Notes: generated from the letters alone by a model not told the origin. 64,000 nt of DNA from Polynucleobacter sp. (GCA_021737945.1 JAIPCX010000007.1:1-64000); one strand, 5' to 3'; shown: positions 19,701-30,799, counted from the first letter of the stretch. Translations and numbers: made by a program.

Positions 19701-20096
19701 TCAGTTGGCGACAGGAAGCCCCTGAGAACGCCACTCGGTGTATCCGCCATCGAGGATGTAGACCTCGCCAAATCCTGCACGCCTAAATTCAGCCGCCGCA
19801 CGCGAAGCGCGGACTCCGCTCTGACAAACTACGAGCAAAGGATGAGTTTTATCGAGCTCACTGACTCGCTTAGCGAGATCATCGATGGGAATATTTTTTG
19901 AATCACGCAGATGACCCGCGCTGTATTCGTCAGACTTGCGAACGTCGACGATGGATACTTTGCCTTTGTTGAGCAGCTGGATCGCCTGCAAAGTGGACAG
20001 GGAATGCTTACCGCGAGTTAAGCTTGGCCAAGCCAACGCGCCCCCAGAAACCAGAGCGAGCAAAATGAGCCAGATATTGTCAATCAAGAATTTCAC
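19701..20096 (-). CDS. Rhodanese-like domain protein (start uncertain; ORF open to 20168)
   Basis: N-terminal TM; VDVRKSDEYSAGHLRDSKNIPID and VVCQSGVRASRAAAEFRRAGF. Confidence 0.92.
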   Translation of the reverse strand: MKFLIDNIWLILLALVSGGALAWPSLTRGKHSLSTLQAIQLLNKGKVSIVDVRKSDEYSAGHLRDSKNIPIDDLAKRVSELDKTHPLLVVCQSGVRASRAAAEFRRAGFGEVYILDGGYTEWRSQGLPVAN

Positions 20097-20202
20097 GAAG
20101 ATCCCATCGTATACATCAAGCGTGCCATTATAAAATAGAAGCTTGAAATTATTCAGCACGGCTTGCAAGCCGTTTCTCTACTCCGCAGATTGTTGACCAC
20201 TA

Positions 20203-20949
20203 ATGTACAAGATTGTCTTCATGCGCCATGGTGAATCCACCTGGAATCGCGAAAATCGCTTCACTGGCTGGACTGACGTTGACCTGACAGATAAAGGTAA
20301 GGAAGAGGCGCGCCAAGCCGGTCGCCTGCTCAAAGAAGCAGGTTTGAGCTTTGATCTAACCTACACCTCGGTGCTACGCCGCGCGATTCGCACTTTGTGG
20401 ATCACTCTCGACGAAATGGACCTGATGTGGCTGCCTTCGGAGCACAGCTGGCGCTTGAACGAGCGTCATTACGGTGCTCTGCAAGGCTTAAACAAGACTG
20501 AAACGGCGGCGCAGTACGGCGACGATCAGGTCTTGGTCTGGCGGCGCAGCTATGACATACCGCCAATGCCGCTAGACCCGTCGGATGAACGCGCCTCGTT
20601 CCATGACGCGCGCTACGCCGGACTGAGTCGTGAACAGATTCCTCTCACTGAATGTCTGAAAGACACGGTCGCGCGAGTGATGCCGTTCTGGACTGAATCG
20701 ATCGCACCGGCCATCCGTAGCGGCAAGCGTATCCTGATTTCTGCCCACGGTAACAGTTTGCGCGCGCTGATTAAGTCACTCGATGGCATTAGCGAACAGG
20801 ATATCGTCGGGCTGAACATACCTAATGGCCAGCCGCTGGTTTATGAGCTGGATGCCGACCTGCGTCCGATTAAGAGCTACTACCTCGGTGATGCATCGGC
20901 TATCGAGGCTGCGATGCAAGCGGTCGCTAGTCAGGGTAAAGCGAGCTAA
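20203..20949 (+). CDS. gpmA: 2,3-bisphosphoglycerate-dependent phosphoglycerate mutase
   Basis: [41 protein letters not shown]. Confidence 0.98.
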   Translation: MYKIVFMRHGESTWNRENRFTGWTDVDLTDKGKEEARQAGRLLKEAGLSFDLTYTSVLRRAIRTLWITLDEMDLMWLPSEHSWRLNERHYGALQGLNKTETAAQYGDDQVLVWRRSYDIPPMPLDPSDERASFHDARYAGLSREQIPLTECLKDTVARVMPFWTESIAPAIRSGKRILISAHGNSLRALIKSLDGISEQDIVGLNIPNGQPLVYELDADLRPIKSYYLGDASAIEAAMQAVASQGKAS

Positions 20950-20956
20950 GCAAGGA

Positions 20957-22288
20957 ATGTCATTTATCCGCAGGGCGCTTACGTTCTGGATCGCCGCCAC
21001 CTTGGCTGCTTCTTCGGCTATGGCCGAGCCATCAGCCAAATCGCTAGAACGCAGCCGACAAAAAGAATCCGCCGAACAAGAACGCGCGGAACTTCGCAAG
21101 AAACTGTTGGCTCTAAAGGAAGACATCGGCAAAACCGAAAAGGCACGCGGACATGCAGCAGATTCGCTCGCCGCTTCCGAAGCGGCGATATCGAACGCCA
21201 ACCGCAGCCTGCGCGAACTCGCTGCCGAACTGGAAAAAACCAAAAAACGGCTGGAGAAATTGTCGGTCAGTCAGGAAGCCTTAGAGACCGCGGTAGCTCA
21301 ACAACGTAATCGACTCGAGAAAATGCTGCGCGGGCAGTATGTCGGTGGTCAGGATGATCGTGTGAAGCTGCTGCTATCCGGTGACAACCCGAATCGAATC
21401 GCACGCGAGCTACGTTATCTGGGCTATGTGTCGGCAGAGCAGTCGAAAGCGATCGATATACTGCAGCAAAATCTGGCAGCAATTGAGGCCAATAAGTTAG
21501 ATGCGGAAGAGGCCCGCAACGCACTCGAAGACATCGCCGAGGAGCAGCGCGAGCAAAAAGCGCTGCTCGAAAAAGAGAAAAACAAGCGCAAGGCGCTGTT
21601 GTCACAACTATCAACTCAGCTTAGCTCTCAGCGCAAGCAAGCTGGCAATCTGACGCGTGATGAAGAACGGCTATCGTCGCTGGTTGAAAAACTCGCTGCT
21701 TTAATTGCGCAACAGCGCAAAGCCGAAGAAGAAGAGGCCAAGCGACGGGCGCGTGCCAAGGCAGAGCAAAAGCTAGCTGCTAAGGGGCGCTCGGCCGACA
21801 AATCTGCTGAGCGGCCAGAAGCCGGCCCTGCTAAAGCAGCCAGCAAGGCAGCGCCTGAATCTGAGCCCGAGCCACCACCGGCCAACGATGGCAGCGGATT
21901 TGCCAGCCTCAGAGGCAAGCTAAAGTCACCGGTCAAAGGTGAGCTGGTGGCCAGTTTCGGTGCGCGTAGAGCGGACGGCCCTAACTGGAAAGGCTTATTT
22001 ATCAAGGCGGCTGAGGGAGCGGAGGTCAAGACAATCGCGGCCGGCGAAATCATTTTTGCTGACTGGATGCGGGGGTTCGGCAATTTGCTGGTGGTCGATC
22101 ACGGCGGTCAGTACATGACTATTTACGGCAACAACCAGTCGCTACTCAAGCGGCCGGGCGATAAGCTGAAAGCGGGAGACGTGATAGCCACTGTAGGTAA
22201 TAGCGGCGGCAATGAACAATCAGGTTTATACTTTGAAATGCGATATCAAGGGCGGGCGATTGATCCGTCCTCTTGGATGAACAGGTGA
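20957..22288 (+). CDS. EnvC-like murein hydrolase activator (M23 domain)
   Basis: Signal peptide, long coiled coil, LytM/M23 domain GEIIFADWMRGFGNLLVVDHGGQYMTIYGNNQSLL. Confidence 0.92.
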   Translation: MSFIRRALTFWIAATLAASSAMAEPSAKSLERSRQKESAEQERAELRKKLLALKEDIGKTEKARGHAADSLAASEAAISNANRSLRELAAELEKTKKRLEKLSVSQEALETAVAQQRNRLEKMLRGQYVGGQDDRVKLLLSGDNPNRIARELRYLGYVSAEQSKAIDILQQNLAAIEANKLDAEEARNALEDIAEEQREQKALLEKEKNKRKALLSQLSTQLSSQRKQAGNLTRDEERLSSLVEKLAALIAQQRKAEEEEAKRRARAKAEQKLAAKGRSADKSAERPEAGPAKAASKAAPESEPEPPPANDGSGFASLRGKLKSPVKGELVASFGARRADGPNWKGLFIKAAEGAEVKTIAAGEIIFADWMRGFGNLLVVDHGGQYMTIYGNNQSLLKRPGDKLKAGDVIATVGNSGGNEQSGLYFEMRYQGRAIDPSSWMNR

Positions 22289-22291
22289 GAC

Positions 22292-23749
22292 ATGGGTAGC
22301 AGAATGAAAAATATCGGACTAATTGGGCTCGGCCTTATTGCAGGCATTGCGGGCTCAATGCAGTTCGACGCATTAGCCCAGCGAAATGCGGGCACGCCAC
22401 TCCCTATCGAAGAGCTGCGTCAGCTCGCTGATGTATTTGGCTTGATCAAATCAGATTATGTCGAACCGGTCGAAGATAAAAAGTTATTGACCGAAGCTAT
22501 CTCCGGCATGGTGGCCTCACTCGATCCGCACTCCGCCTATCTAGACAAAAAAGCATTCAAAGAACTGCGCGAAGGTACGCAAGGCAAATTTGTTGGCCTG
22601 GGCATTGAAGTCGGGATGGAAGACGGCTATGTGAAAGTGATTTCTCCGATTGAAGATTCACCCGCCTACAAAGCAGGATTAAAAGCGGGCGATCTAATTA
22701 CTCGCTTAGACAGCACGCCTGTCAAAGGCATGACGCTAGATGAAGCCGTCAAACGCATGCGCGGTGAGCCCAACACTAAAATCACGCTCACCGTCGCGCG
22801 CAAAGAAGAAGACAAGCCTTTGCTGATTACTATCACGCGCCAAGAAATTCGCGTGCAAAGCGTAAAAGGCAAAATGATCGAGCCGGGTTATGGCTGGATA
22901 CGCGTATCGCAATTTCAAGAACCGACCGTCGATGACTTAGCTAAAAAAATCACCGCGCTGTTTCAACAAGATCCGAATATGAAAGGGCTAGTACTCGACC
23001 TGCGTAATGATCCGGGTGGCGTACTGCCAGGTGCGATTGGTGTTTCAGCGGCTTTCCTTCCGAAAGACGTGCCGGTTGTTTCAACGAATGGTCAGTTACC
23101 TGATTCCAAGGCCACCTACTTTGCGCGTCGCGAGTATTACGCCACTCGCGTCGGCGGTGATCCACTGACTCGCATACCTGAAGCGGCAAAAAAAGTAAAA
23201 ATGGTGGTGTTAGTGAATGCAGGTTCTGCATCGGCTTCCGAAATCGTTGCGGGTGCTCTGCAAGATTACAAACGCGCCACGATTATGGGTTCACAAACCT
23301 TTGGTAAAGGTTCAGTGCAAACCATACGTCAACTCTCGGCCGACACGGCTGTGAAGCTGACTACAGCACGTTACTACACACCGAATGGTCGCTCGATTCA
23401 GGCGAAAGGTATCGTGCCTGATTTGATGGTGGATGAATACGCTGATGGCGATGGTATGAATGGTTTGCGCCTGAGAGAAGCGGATCTGCAAAAGCATTTG
23501 TCGAACGACAAAGACAAAGAAGCGGGCAACGGCGCAAATGTCGTCGATGAGCTCGAAGAACAGAAACGTATCGCCGCGACTGAGAAAAAACGCAAGCCAC
23601 TGGAATTTGGCAGCAAAGAAGATTTCCAACTGGCGCAAGCACTGAATCACCTGAAAGGTCAAACAGTGCAGCTATCAAAATCAGCGAAAGTCGAAAACAA
23701 AAAAGAATCGACGATTAATACTAATTCGGATGGGAGCGATAAGAAGTAA
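22292..23749 (+). CDS. S41 family C-terminal processing peptidase
   Basis: PDZ domain plus LVLDLRNDPGGVLPGAI, VNAGSASASEIVAGALQD, GSQTFGKGSVQ. Confidence 0.96.
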   Translation: MGSRMKNIGLIGLGLIAGIAGSMQFDALAQRNAGTPLPIEELRQLADVFGLIKSDYVEPVEDKKLLTEAISGMVASLDPHSAYLDKKAFKELREGTQGKFVGLGIEVGMEDGYVKVISPIEDSPAYKAGLKAGDLITRLDSTPVKGMTLDEAVKRMRGEPNTKITLTVARKEEDKPLLITITRQEIRVQSVKGKMIEPGYGWIRVSQFQEPTVDDLAKKITALFQQDPNMKGLVLDLRNDPGGVLPGAIGVSAAFLPKDVPVVSTNGQLPDSKATYFARREYYATRVGGDPLTRIPEAAKKVKMVVLVNAGSASASEIVAGALQDYKRATIMGSQTFGKGSVQTIRQLSADTAVKLTTARYYTPNGRSIQAKGIVPDLMVDEYADGDGMNGLRLREADLQKHLSNDKDKEAGNGANVVDELEEQKRIAATEKKRKPLEFGSKEDFQLAQALNHLKGQTVQLSKSAKVENKKESTINTNSDGSDKK

Positions 23750-23769
23750 TCGCGCTTTCATTAGCTTAC

Positions 23770-23794
23770 CGGCCGCAGCGATGCGGCCGTTTTC
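23770..23794 (+). terminator. Probable terminator after the S41 peptidase gene
   Basis: CGGCCGCA-gcga-TGCGGCCG stem followed by short T-rich stretch. Confidence 0.6.
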
Positions 23795-23806
23795 ATTCCT
23801 AGCCTG

Positions 23807-24562
23807 ATGAACGATCAAGAACTACTACGTTACTCACGCCACATACTGCTCGATGAGATTGGTATCGATGGCCAAAGCAAACTGCTCGCTGCTCATGCGG
23901 TGGTGATTGGTGCTGGCGGCTTGGGCTCGCCCGTGGCGATGTATCTCGCTTCGGCTGGCATAGGGAAAATCACTCTGGTCGATCATGATGTGGTTGATCT
24001 CACCAATTTACAGCGACAAATCGTTCACACCACAGCGAGTGTCGGTCAGCACAAAGCTGAATCTGCCAAACGCACACTCGCGCAAATCAATCCGGATACC
24101 GAGGTCGTCACACTCTGTGAGCGAGCTGATGCGGCCACGCTGGCAAACTTAGTAGCGAACGCCAGTGTGGTGCTCGACTGCACGGATAACTTTGCGACAC
24201 GGCACGCGATTAATCGCGCTTGCGTTGAGGCGCGTGTGCCCTTAGTGTCGGGTGCAGCGATTCGCATGGATGGCCAAGTGGCGGTGTTTGACTCTCGCTC
24301 AGGCACGACACCTTGTTATGCCTGCTTATTTCCGCCTGATCAGCATTTCGAAGAAGAGCAATGCTCAACCATGGGTGTGTTTGCGCCACTGGTTGGCATT
24401 ATTGGCACGATGCAGGCGGCCGAAGCGTTGAAGATTGTGGCTGGAATCGGTGAATCGCTTGCGCAACGCTTATTGCTGCTAGACGCCAAGCATATGGAGT
24501 GGACCAGCATACGTACCAAACGTAACGATGATTGCGTGGTGTGCGGGCAGTTACATAAGTAA
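23807..24562 (+). CDS. HesA/MoeB/ThiF family adenylyltransferase
   Basis: YSRHILLDEIGIDGQSKLL, VIGAGGLGSPVAMYLASAGIG, DCTDNFATRHAINRACVEARVPLVSGAAIRMDGQV, CYACLFP. Confidence 0.95.
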   Translation: MNDQELLRYSRHILLDEIGIDGQSKLLAAHAVVIGAGGLGSPVAMYLASAGIGKITLVDHDVVDLTNLQRQIVHTTASVGQHKAESAKRTLAQINPDTEVVTLCERADAATLANLVANASVVLDCTDNFATRHAINRACVEARVPLVSGAAIRMDGQVAVFDSRSGTTPCYACLFPPDQHFEEEQCSTMGVFAPLVGIIGTMQAAEALKIVAGIGESLAQRLLLLDAKHMEWTSIRTKRNDDCVVCGQLHK

Positions 24563-24590
24563 GACGCTTACAGCCAGCTTGAAAGCCTAC

Positions 24591-25166
24591 TTAGGCAACC
24601 AGCAATCCCAGCATGAGATCGGCATCGTCAGAAGGTTTGAGATAAAAACCACTCTTGGCAAAGCGATGCCAGCGTCCGATCACAAACGCCATCATCATGC
24701 TGGCCCGAACAGTGGCCTGACTCTCAGAAATAACGCCCTGACTGGCCGCTAATTTCCAAGACTGTCTGAGTCCTAATTCAACGCGCTCGACAAATTGATT
24801 CATACGATGCTGAAGACGCTCGTCTTCATTCACCAACACGTCACCGATCAGCACTTTGGTCATACCAGGATTTTCTTCTGCAAAGTCGAGTAGCACACCG
24901 GCGATACTGGCCGCCTGAACTTGCCCCGACTCTTCGTTCTGAGTGATCTGATTAATCAACGTAAAAATACTGGTCTCGATGAATTCGATCAGTCCTTCAT
25001 ACATCTGCGCCTTGCTGGCGAAATGCCGATATAGCGCCGCTTCCGACACGTCTAACCGAGCCGCTAGCGCTGCCGTCGTGATTTTCTCGCTCTTAGGGTT
25101 TTGCAGCATGGCTGCCAGTGCCTGAAGGATTTGCAGCTTACGCTCACCTGGTTTTGTATTGGCCAT
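24591..25166 (-). CDS. slmA: Nucleoid occlusion factor SlmA (TetR family)
   Basis: ITTAALAARLDVSEAALYRHFASKAQMYEGLIEFIE; synteny with pyrimidine 5'-nucleotidase and argB. Confidence 0.93.
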   Translation of the reverse strand: MANTKPGERKLQILQALAAMLQNPKSEKITTAALAARLDVSEAALYRHFASKAQMYEGLIEFIETSIFTLINQITQNEESGQVQAASIAGVLLDFAEENPGMTKVLIGDVLVNEDERLQHRMNQFVERVELGLRQSWKLAASQGVISESQATVRASMMMAFVIGRWHRFAKSGFYLKPSDDADLMLGLLVA

Positions 25167-25280
25167 GGTTGTTTTCAGTCGAGCAATCGATGGTAGCGGT
25201 GGAGAAGTCTGGGTTGCCGGAAGGTTTACTACGTAATGTAACTCAGACTTGGAATCGACCCCAAAAAGCCGCCGGTCGGC

Positions 25281-25970
25281 TTAGCCTGCACCGAGTTTGC
25301 GACGCTGGCGCGCAAGCTGATTTAACGATTTTACTTTCACATCAACAAAGCCGGGGCGATGACGTGTGCCACGCGTGTAGCCCGTCAACCAAACGGTTCG
25401 TATACCCAGTGTTCTGGCTGATTTTAAATTTTCTAATGTGTCTTCCACCAACACGCAACGCCCGGGACTCAATCCTCGCGAGGCTAGCAAGCGACGTAAT
25501 AACCAAGGCGACGGTTTCGGACGCAGCTGACGATGCACCACCATAGATTCAATCGGCACATGATCGGCAAAATGCTTATGCAACCCCAGATGCCTGACAA
25601 CATCACGAGAGTAACCGGCAGGTGCATTCGTCAACAGAATTTTGCGCCCCGGTAGTCGGCGTAATAGATAAGCAGTGCCGCGTTCGGCTCGAATCATTTG
25701 TGAAAGATCACTGAACTCGTGCGCGTCGCGCAAAAAATCTTCAGAGCGAATCGCATGATGACGCATCATGCCCAGCAAGGTCGCGCCGTAACGCTGCCAA
25801 TACGCGACGCGCATCTCGTTGACGGCCTCAGCATGGGAGGGTTTAGCTTCTGCTTCCAGCACGCGCGCAATCAGCGCGTTCATATTTCGATTAATCGCGG
25901 GGAAGATCGCATGCCCGGCATCATGCAAGGTATTGTCGAGATCGAATAGCCAAACTAATTTGCGCTTCAT
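25281..25970 (-). CDS. HAD-family pyrimidine 5'-nucleotidase
   Basis: WLFDLDNTLHDAGHAIFPAINRNMNALI; CVLVEDTLENLKSARTLGIRTVWL. Confidence 0.93.
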   Translation of the reverse strand: MKRKLVWLFDLDNTLHDAGHAIFPAINRNMNALIARVLEAEAKPSHAEAVNEMRVAYWQRYGATLLGMMRHHAIRSEDFLRDAHEFSDLSQMIRAERGTAYLLRRLPGRKILLTNAPAGYSRDVVRHLGLHKHFADHVPIESMVVHRQLRPKPSPWLLRRLLASRGLSPGRCVLVEDTLENLKSARTLGIRTVWLTGYTRGTRHRPGFVDVKVKSLNQLARQRRKLGAG

Positions 25971-26069
25971 GCGTGCTCCGCATGAAGTAAACATGTCGGA
26001 AACGTCGGACGCATCAAACGGATTAACCGCATCAGTTCAACAAAAAAATTACAATCGATCTGCAACAAG

Positions 26070-26957
26070 TTAATGCGATCGGATCATGGTGCCAAACGCT
26101 TGCTCCGTTAGCACCTCGAGCAATAGCGAATGTTCAATCCTGCCATCAATGATGTGTACGGTGTTGACGCCGGATTTTGCGGCATCTAATGCGGAAGAAA
26201 TTTTTGGCAGCATGCCGCCAGAAATCGTGCCATCTTCAAACATCTCATCGATTTCGCGCGCGGATAAATCGGTCAACAGCTTGCCATTTTTATCCATGAC
26301 ACCCGGAATATTAGTCATCATGATCAGCTTTTCTGCACGCAGAATCTCAGCGATTTTACCGGCGACCAGATCGGCATTGATGTTATAGGCTTGTCCATCT
26401 TCGCCAAAACCAATCGGTGAAATAATAGGAATGAACGCATCATCCTGCAGCGCCTTAACTACTGCAGGATTGATCGCTTCGATTTCACCGACAAATCCAA
26501 TGTCGAGAAACTCGCCAGGATGCTCTTTGTCCGGCATTTGCATCTTGCGCGCTCGTATCAGTCCGCCGTCTTTACCTGTCAAACCCACTGCTTGACCGCC
26601 GTAGTGATTGATCAGCATAACGATGTCTTGTTGCACCTCACCGCCCAAAACCCATTCAACTACTTCCATGGTTTCTTCGTCAGTGATACGCATGCCCTGC
26701 ACGAACGTGCCTTGCTTACCTATTTTTTTGAGCGCGCTGTCGATTTGTGGACCGCCGCCATGCACCACCACGGGGTTCATGCCCACTAATTTCAACAGAA
26801 TCACATCGCGCGCAAAGCCATGCTTCAAGCGTTCTTCTGTCATCGCATTGCCGCCGTATTTAACGACGATGGTCTTGCCGTGGAATTTGCGGATATAGGG
26901 CAGCGCTTCAGCCAAAATTTCGGCTTTGATTTCAGGAGCAATCGACGTAGTGGACAT
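26070..26957 (-). CDS. argB: Acetylglutamate kinase
   Basis: [62 protein letters not shown]. Confidence 0.98.
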   Translation of the reverse strand: MSTTSIAPEIKAEILAEALPYIRKFHGKTIVVKYGGNAMTEERLKHGFARDVILLKLVGMNPVVVHGGGPQIDSALKKIGKQGTFVQGMRITDEETMEVVEWVLGGEVQQDIVMLINHYGGQAVGLTGKDGGLIRARKMQMPDKEHPGEFLDIGFVGEIEAINPAVVKALQDDAFIPIISPIGFGEDGQAYNINADLVAGKIAEILRAEKLIMMTNIPGVMDKNGKLLTDLSAREIDEMFEDGTISGGMLPKISSALDAAKSGVNTVHIIDGRIEHSLLLEVLTEQAFGTMIRSH

Positions 26958-27138
26958 TACGGTGTCTATTGAAGTGTAGGTGGGAATAGCGCGGGATTTT
27001 ACAGCTAAACTGGATCGCGTTCGCGTCTTGTGAAATGATAGTGACTAGCTGTTACCGAACGACTCCCAAAAAGCATGGGGTCACGTACGCTGTAGCCGCC
27101 CCAACACGACTGACTGAGACTAATACTGGAGATACTTG

Positions 27139-27330
27139 ATGAGCGCTTGCGTCAAATGCGGACAAGACTTTCACTGTGCCATGACGGATGGAGCGGCGGA
27201 TGAGCGATGCTGGTGCATGGAGCTACCGCCAATCCCCACCATTGTTTTGACGGAGGCGGGCGGAACAGGGGACGCCTGCTTTTGCGCAGCATGCTTGAAG
27301 GCGATTGCCGAGAGTGACGCAGGCGTGTAA
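27139..27330 (+). CDS. Small cysteine-rich CWC family protein
   Basis: CVKCGQDFHCAM...CWC...CFCAACL cysteine pattern. Confidence 0.8.
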   Translation: MSACVKCGQDFHCAMTDGAADERCWCMELPPIPTIVLTEAGGTGDACFCAACLKAIAESDAGV

Positions 27331-27343
27331 GCCACGTGAGCGG

Positions 27344-27988
27344 CTAGTGCTTGCAGCTACGCAGTGCGACTCCCGAAAACTCAGCAATCAGCGCTTTCAG
27401 CTCGGGCTTGTCCTCGCCGGCATAGCCTTTTAGCTGGTAGGAAAACCGGGTCGAGTTGAGCGGATGCTCTTCAATACGCGCATCGGTAATGCCGGCTTTT
27501 TTCAAATTCTCTAATTGAGCTGCGGCCAGTTCGGCGCTGGTAAACAACCCCACTGAAATGCCCCAACGCCGCGCGAGCGGCTCTCTGACCACTGACACAT
27601 CGGTAAAGCCCAGCGCACGTAGTTTGGTAATACGACGATTGGCACTCGCCTCATCCGACTGAGGCGGAATGAATACCAAGCTGGCCTGCGGGGATTGAAC
27701 TTGCTGTTTAAGCGGCAGCGATGGCAGCTTTAGCTTTGCCAGTCGCGACTCGAATTTTATGGCTGTCGTCGCACTGAAATCACCCATCTCCACACACGTC
27801 TCCTTGGTAGGCTCTGCCTTCGCTGAGACATTCATCTGCGGATTCGGAATCAGCTTCAGGCTATCTGGCTGCACTTGCTGCAATAACCGTTGCGGCTCAA
27901 GCGTCGCCGTCCAGGGCAAAGGACCAGGTAGCAAGGTGAGCAATACCAAATTAGCTATCAACAGCAGCCAGAATAACAATCTAAACAT
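27344..27988 (-). CDS. SPOR-domain-like membrane-anchored protein
   Basis: N-terminal TM, C-terminal RRITKLRALGFTDVSVVREPLARRWGISVGLFTSAELAAAQLENLKKAGI; overlaps coaX by one base. Confidence 0.8.
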   Translation of the reverse strand: MFRLLFWLLLIANLVLLTLLPGPLPWTATLEPQRLLQQVQPDSLKLIPNPQMNVSAKAEPTKETCVEMGDFSATTAIKFESRLAKLKLPSLPLKQQVQSPQASLVFIPPQSDEASANRRITKLRALGFTDVSVVREPLARRWGISVGLFTSAELAAAQLENLKKAGITDARIEEHPLNSTRFSYQLKGYAGEDKPELKALIAEFSGVALRSCKH

Positions 27989-28737
27989 TAGTAAGCGTCT
28001 CCCCTAACAGAGGCATCTAAACCTAACAAAACCAAATTATCCACTGCATCAAATGGCATCGGCAAATACGGTCCAAGATACTGTGCTGCGCCACCAGAGA
28101 ACACACATCGAGCGTGCGGATCCGTGCGCTGCTCATACGCATACATGATAGCGCCCACCTGCGCCGACAAGCAGCCACTGATAATTGCGTCATGCGTATT
28201 ATCAGCAAACACGCGGGCTCTATCAGCCTTATCCACTGAGGGTAGCAGCGCCGTGTTCACCGCTAGTGAGGTGGCCATGGTGGCGAGTCCGGGCAAAATC
28301 ATACCGCCGATAAAAGTGCCATCGGCTTCCAGTGCATCAAGGGTGGTCGCTGTTCCGCAGGTCACCACTAACAGGCGCTGCCCGATATACCGATGCCGCG
28401 CTCCAATGAGTGATGCGAACCTATCGCTACCAAGTTGCGTTGGCTGCACATAGGCGTTGCGCACACCAGCACACTCGGCTTGTGCACGAAACCAAGTCAG
28501 TGATGCATCGGGTACATTTAACTCGACTAAAATTTTTCTTAACTGCGATGCGACTGCGTCTCCCGCCACATTAGAAATGAGTACGCGCTCAATTTTGAGC
28601 GCAGACCATGCTTGTTTTACTTTTCCCAAATCGGCATGTACAACGTTGCCCATCGCATGCCACTCACCCACGACATGATTGATGTCAGTCAGCGCCCATT
28701 TAATGCGCGTATTGCCCGCGTCAATCAACAGCTGCAT
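27988..28737 (-). CDS. coaX: Type III pantothenate kinase
   Basis: LLIDAGNTRIKWAL, GSDRFASLIGAR, VTCGTATTLDAL, GGMILPGLATM. Confidence 0.96.
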   Translation of the reverse strand: MQLLIDAGNTRIKWALTDINHVVGEWHAMGNVVHADLGKVKQAWSALKIERVLISNVAGDAVASQLRKILVELNVPDASLTWFRAQAECAGVRNAYVQPTQLGSDRFASLIGARHRYIGQRLLVVTCGTATTLDALEADGTFIGGMILPGLATMATSLAVNTALLPSVDKADRARVFADNTHDAIISGCLSAQVGAIMYAYEQRTDPHARCVFSGGAAQYLGPYLPMPFDAVDNLVLLGLDASVRGDAY

Positions 28738-29554
28738 GAGTCACTCCCGCTGTTGTATGAGGCAATGCCGATCGAAGCGACACATCGCCGGTCGAAATAA
28801 TCAATTGAGAATGTGCGGTATCCAGTAACAAGCATCCATTCTCATTAATGCCACGCGCCACACCTTCATGCAGCAGCTGACCACTTTCATGCAGTGTTAC
28901 TTGCTGATTTTGGTGAGCATGCAGCCCATGCCAACGATCGACAAAAGGTCGCAATCCATGCCGATCAAACTCTACTAACATCGCACATAAAGACTCTGAT
29001 ATTTTTGCCAGTAACTTATTTCGATCTAGTGGCTGGCTACTCAAAAAAGCGGTTGGATAAGCTATCGCTGCATCACGTTGCGGATTGGGATGGATATTGA
29101 TACCAATACCTATCACAACCCAAACTCGGCCATCGTTAGCTGCGCGCGATGAAGAGACAGTCTCAATCAATAACCCACCCAGCTTGGCTGTATTAAGCAA
29201 CAAGTCATTCGGCCATTTCAGTTGAATCGGCCAACCCAATTGATGTAAGGCATCAGCCACTGCAACACCTGCTGCCAATGGCAAGCCGGTGATTCGATCA
29301 ATGGATAGCGTAAGAGGCCAGGCCAGCGAAAAACAAAGACTATCGCCCGCTGTTGAGTGCCAACTGCGTCCGGCACGCCCGCGCCCTGCGGTCTGATTTT
29401 CGGTGGCCATTAAGAGCGGCACGGTCAACTCAGCAATGCGCGCGCGCAAATCAGCGTTCGTTGACTGGGTGGTGGCCAGCACCTCGACCTTCAGGTCGCG
29501 CGCTGCGGCACCTAAATGGCGGGTTATGTGGTCTGCAATCAAAGGCGTACTCAT
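28721..29554 (-). CDS. birA: Biotin--[acetyl-CoA-carboxylase] ligase
   Basis: TTQSTNADL, ATENQTAGRGRAGRSWHS, QLKWPNDLLLNTAKLGGLLIE, VVIGIGINI. Confidence 0.95.
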   Translation of the reverse strand: MSTPLIADHITRHLGAAARDLKVEVLATTQSTNADLRARIAELTVPLLMATENQTAGRGRAGRSWHSTAGDSLCFSLAWPLTLSIDRITGLPLAAGVAVADALHQLGWPIQLKWPNDLLLNTAKLGGLLIETVSSSRAANDGRVWVVIGIGINIHPNPQRDAAIAYPTAFLSSQPLDRNKLLAKISESLCAMLVEFDRHGLRPFVDRWHGLHAHQNQQVTLHESGQLLHEGVARGINENGCLLLDTAHSQLIISTGDVSLRSALPHTTAGVTHAAVD

Positions 29555-29608
29555 GACGTGCATTGTATCGGTAGCTGCTGCTAAGGGTGACTTGCGGATG
29601 ATGCGCGG

Positions 29609-30799
29609 ATGACGCGCGGCCCAAACTCAAATACACTGCCACTCATGCCAGCTCTAAGAACACCTCATTCTGGTGACCCGAAATCGGTTACGCAAATCAC
29701 CGGCAAAGCATCTGCGTCGGTACGCGTTGCATTAATTTTTTACTCGCTGCTGGTAATGTATGCGAGCTGCTATCCGTTTTCGGGCTGGCATGACAATGGA
29801 CTACTGCCGTGGTCATATCTCACCGAAAATCTGCCTCACTACTGGACGGGATTTGATTTAACGGTGAATGTCATCGGTTACATCCCGCTAGGTTTGCTCG
29901 CTGTGCTCGCGCTTTATCCTCGGCTGCGCGCACTGCCTGCAATCGTAGTGGCCAGCTTGAGTGGCGTACTGCTCACACTACTGCTGGAATCCGTGCAAAG
30001 TTTTTTGCCTTCGCGCGTACCCAGTAATTTAGATGTGCTGACCAATACCTTCGGCACGATACTTGGCGCACTACTGGGCGAATTACTACGCCGACCGATA
30101 CTCGAGCAAAGTCAATTACGAGCGCTGCGTCGCTTATGGTTTTCGCAGCAAGCCAGTCGAGGTCTGATAGTGATTGCGCTGTGGCCTCTGGCGCAAATTT
30201 TTCCTCAGCCGTATCTGTTTGGTCATGGTCAAGTATTAGGAACGATCTCGGGTTGGCTATCGGATGTTCTGGAAAGCCCTATCGATCTGGGTCAATGGAT
30301 ATGGATACAAGCAGGAGCAGGTATAGAGCATTATCTGCCTGCCGAAGTCATTATTACTGCGTGTGGCATGACGGGCGCGGTATTAACGTTGTTGTGCCAG
30401 ACCCGAAACACTGCTCCCAAAGCGATGTTAGCTTTTCTGTTGATGGTTTTTGCTATTACGGTCAAAACATTAGCGCATGCGATCTTGTTCGATCCAGATG
30501 ATGCCTTTGGCTGGTTCACACCGAGCGCCGCGAGTGGTTTGATGATGGGTTTAGTGATGCTGGGCGGATTATCATTTGCACCTGCGATAGCACAACGTCG
30601 TGCTGCACTTTTTTCTTTAGGAGTGAGTCTGTTTTTAATTAACATTGCACCTGCGAATCCCTATTTTTTGGCGACACTGCAAGAATGGGTGCAAGGTAAA
30701 TTTCTAAACTTCAATGGGGCTGCACATTTTCTTTCACTGACTTGGCCTTTATTTGCACTCTGGTTTTTGACGCATAAAACGCATGATCGTAGAGAGTAA
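29609..30799 (+). CDS. VanZ family membrane protein
   Basis: Polytopic; DLTVNVIGYIPLGLLAVLALYPRLR...LESVQSFLPSRVPSNLDVLTNTFGTILGALLG. Confidence 0.88.
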   Translation: MTRGPNSNTLPLMPALRTPHSGDPKSVTQITGKASASVRVALIFYSLLVMYASCYPFSGWHDNGLLPWSYLTENLPHYWTGFDLTVNVIGYIPLGLLAVLALYPRLRALPAIVVASLSGVLLTLLLESVQSFLPSRVPSNLDVLTNTFGTILGALLGELLRRPILEQSQLRALRRLWFSQQASRGLIVIALWPLAQIFPQPYLFGHGQVLGTISGWLSDVLESPIDLGQWIWIQAGAGIEHYLPAEVIITACGMTGAVLTLLCQTRNTAPKAMLAFLLMVFAITVKTLAHAILFDPDDAFGWFTPSAASGLMMGLVMLGGLSFAPAIAQRRAALFSLGVSLFLINIAPANPYFLATLQEWVQGKFLNFNGAAHFLSLTWPLFALWFLTHKTHDRRE

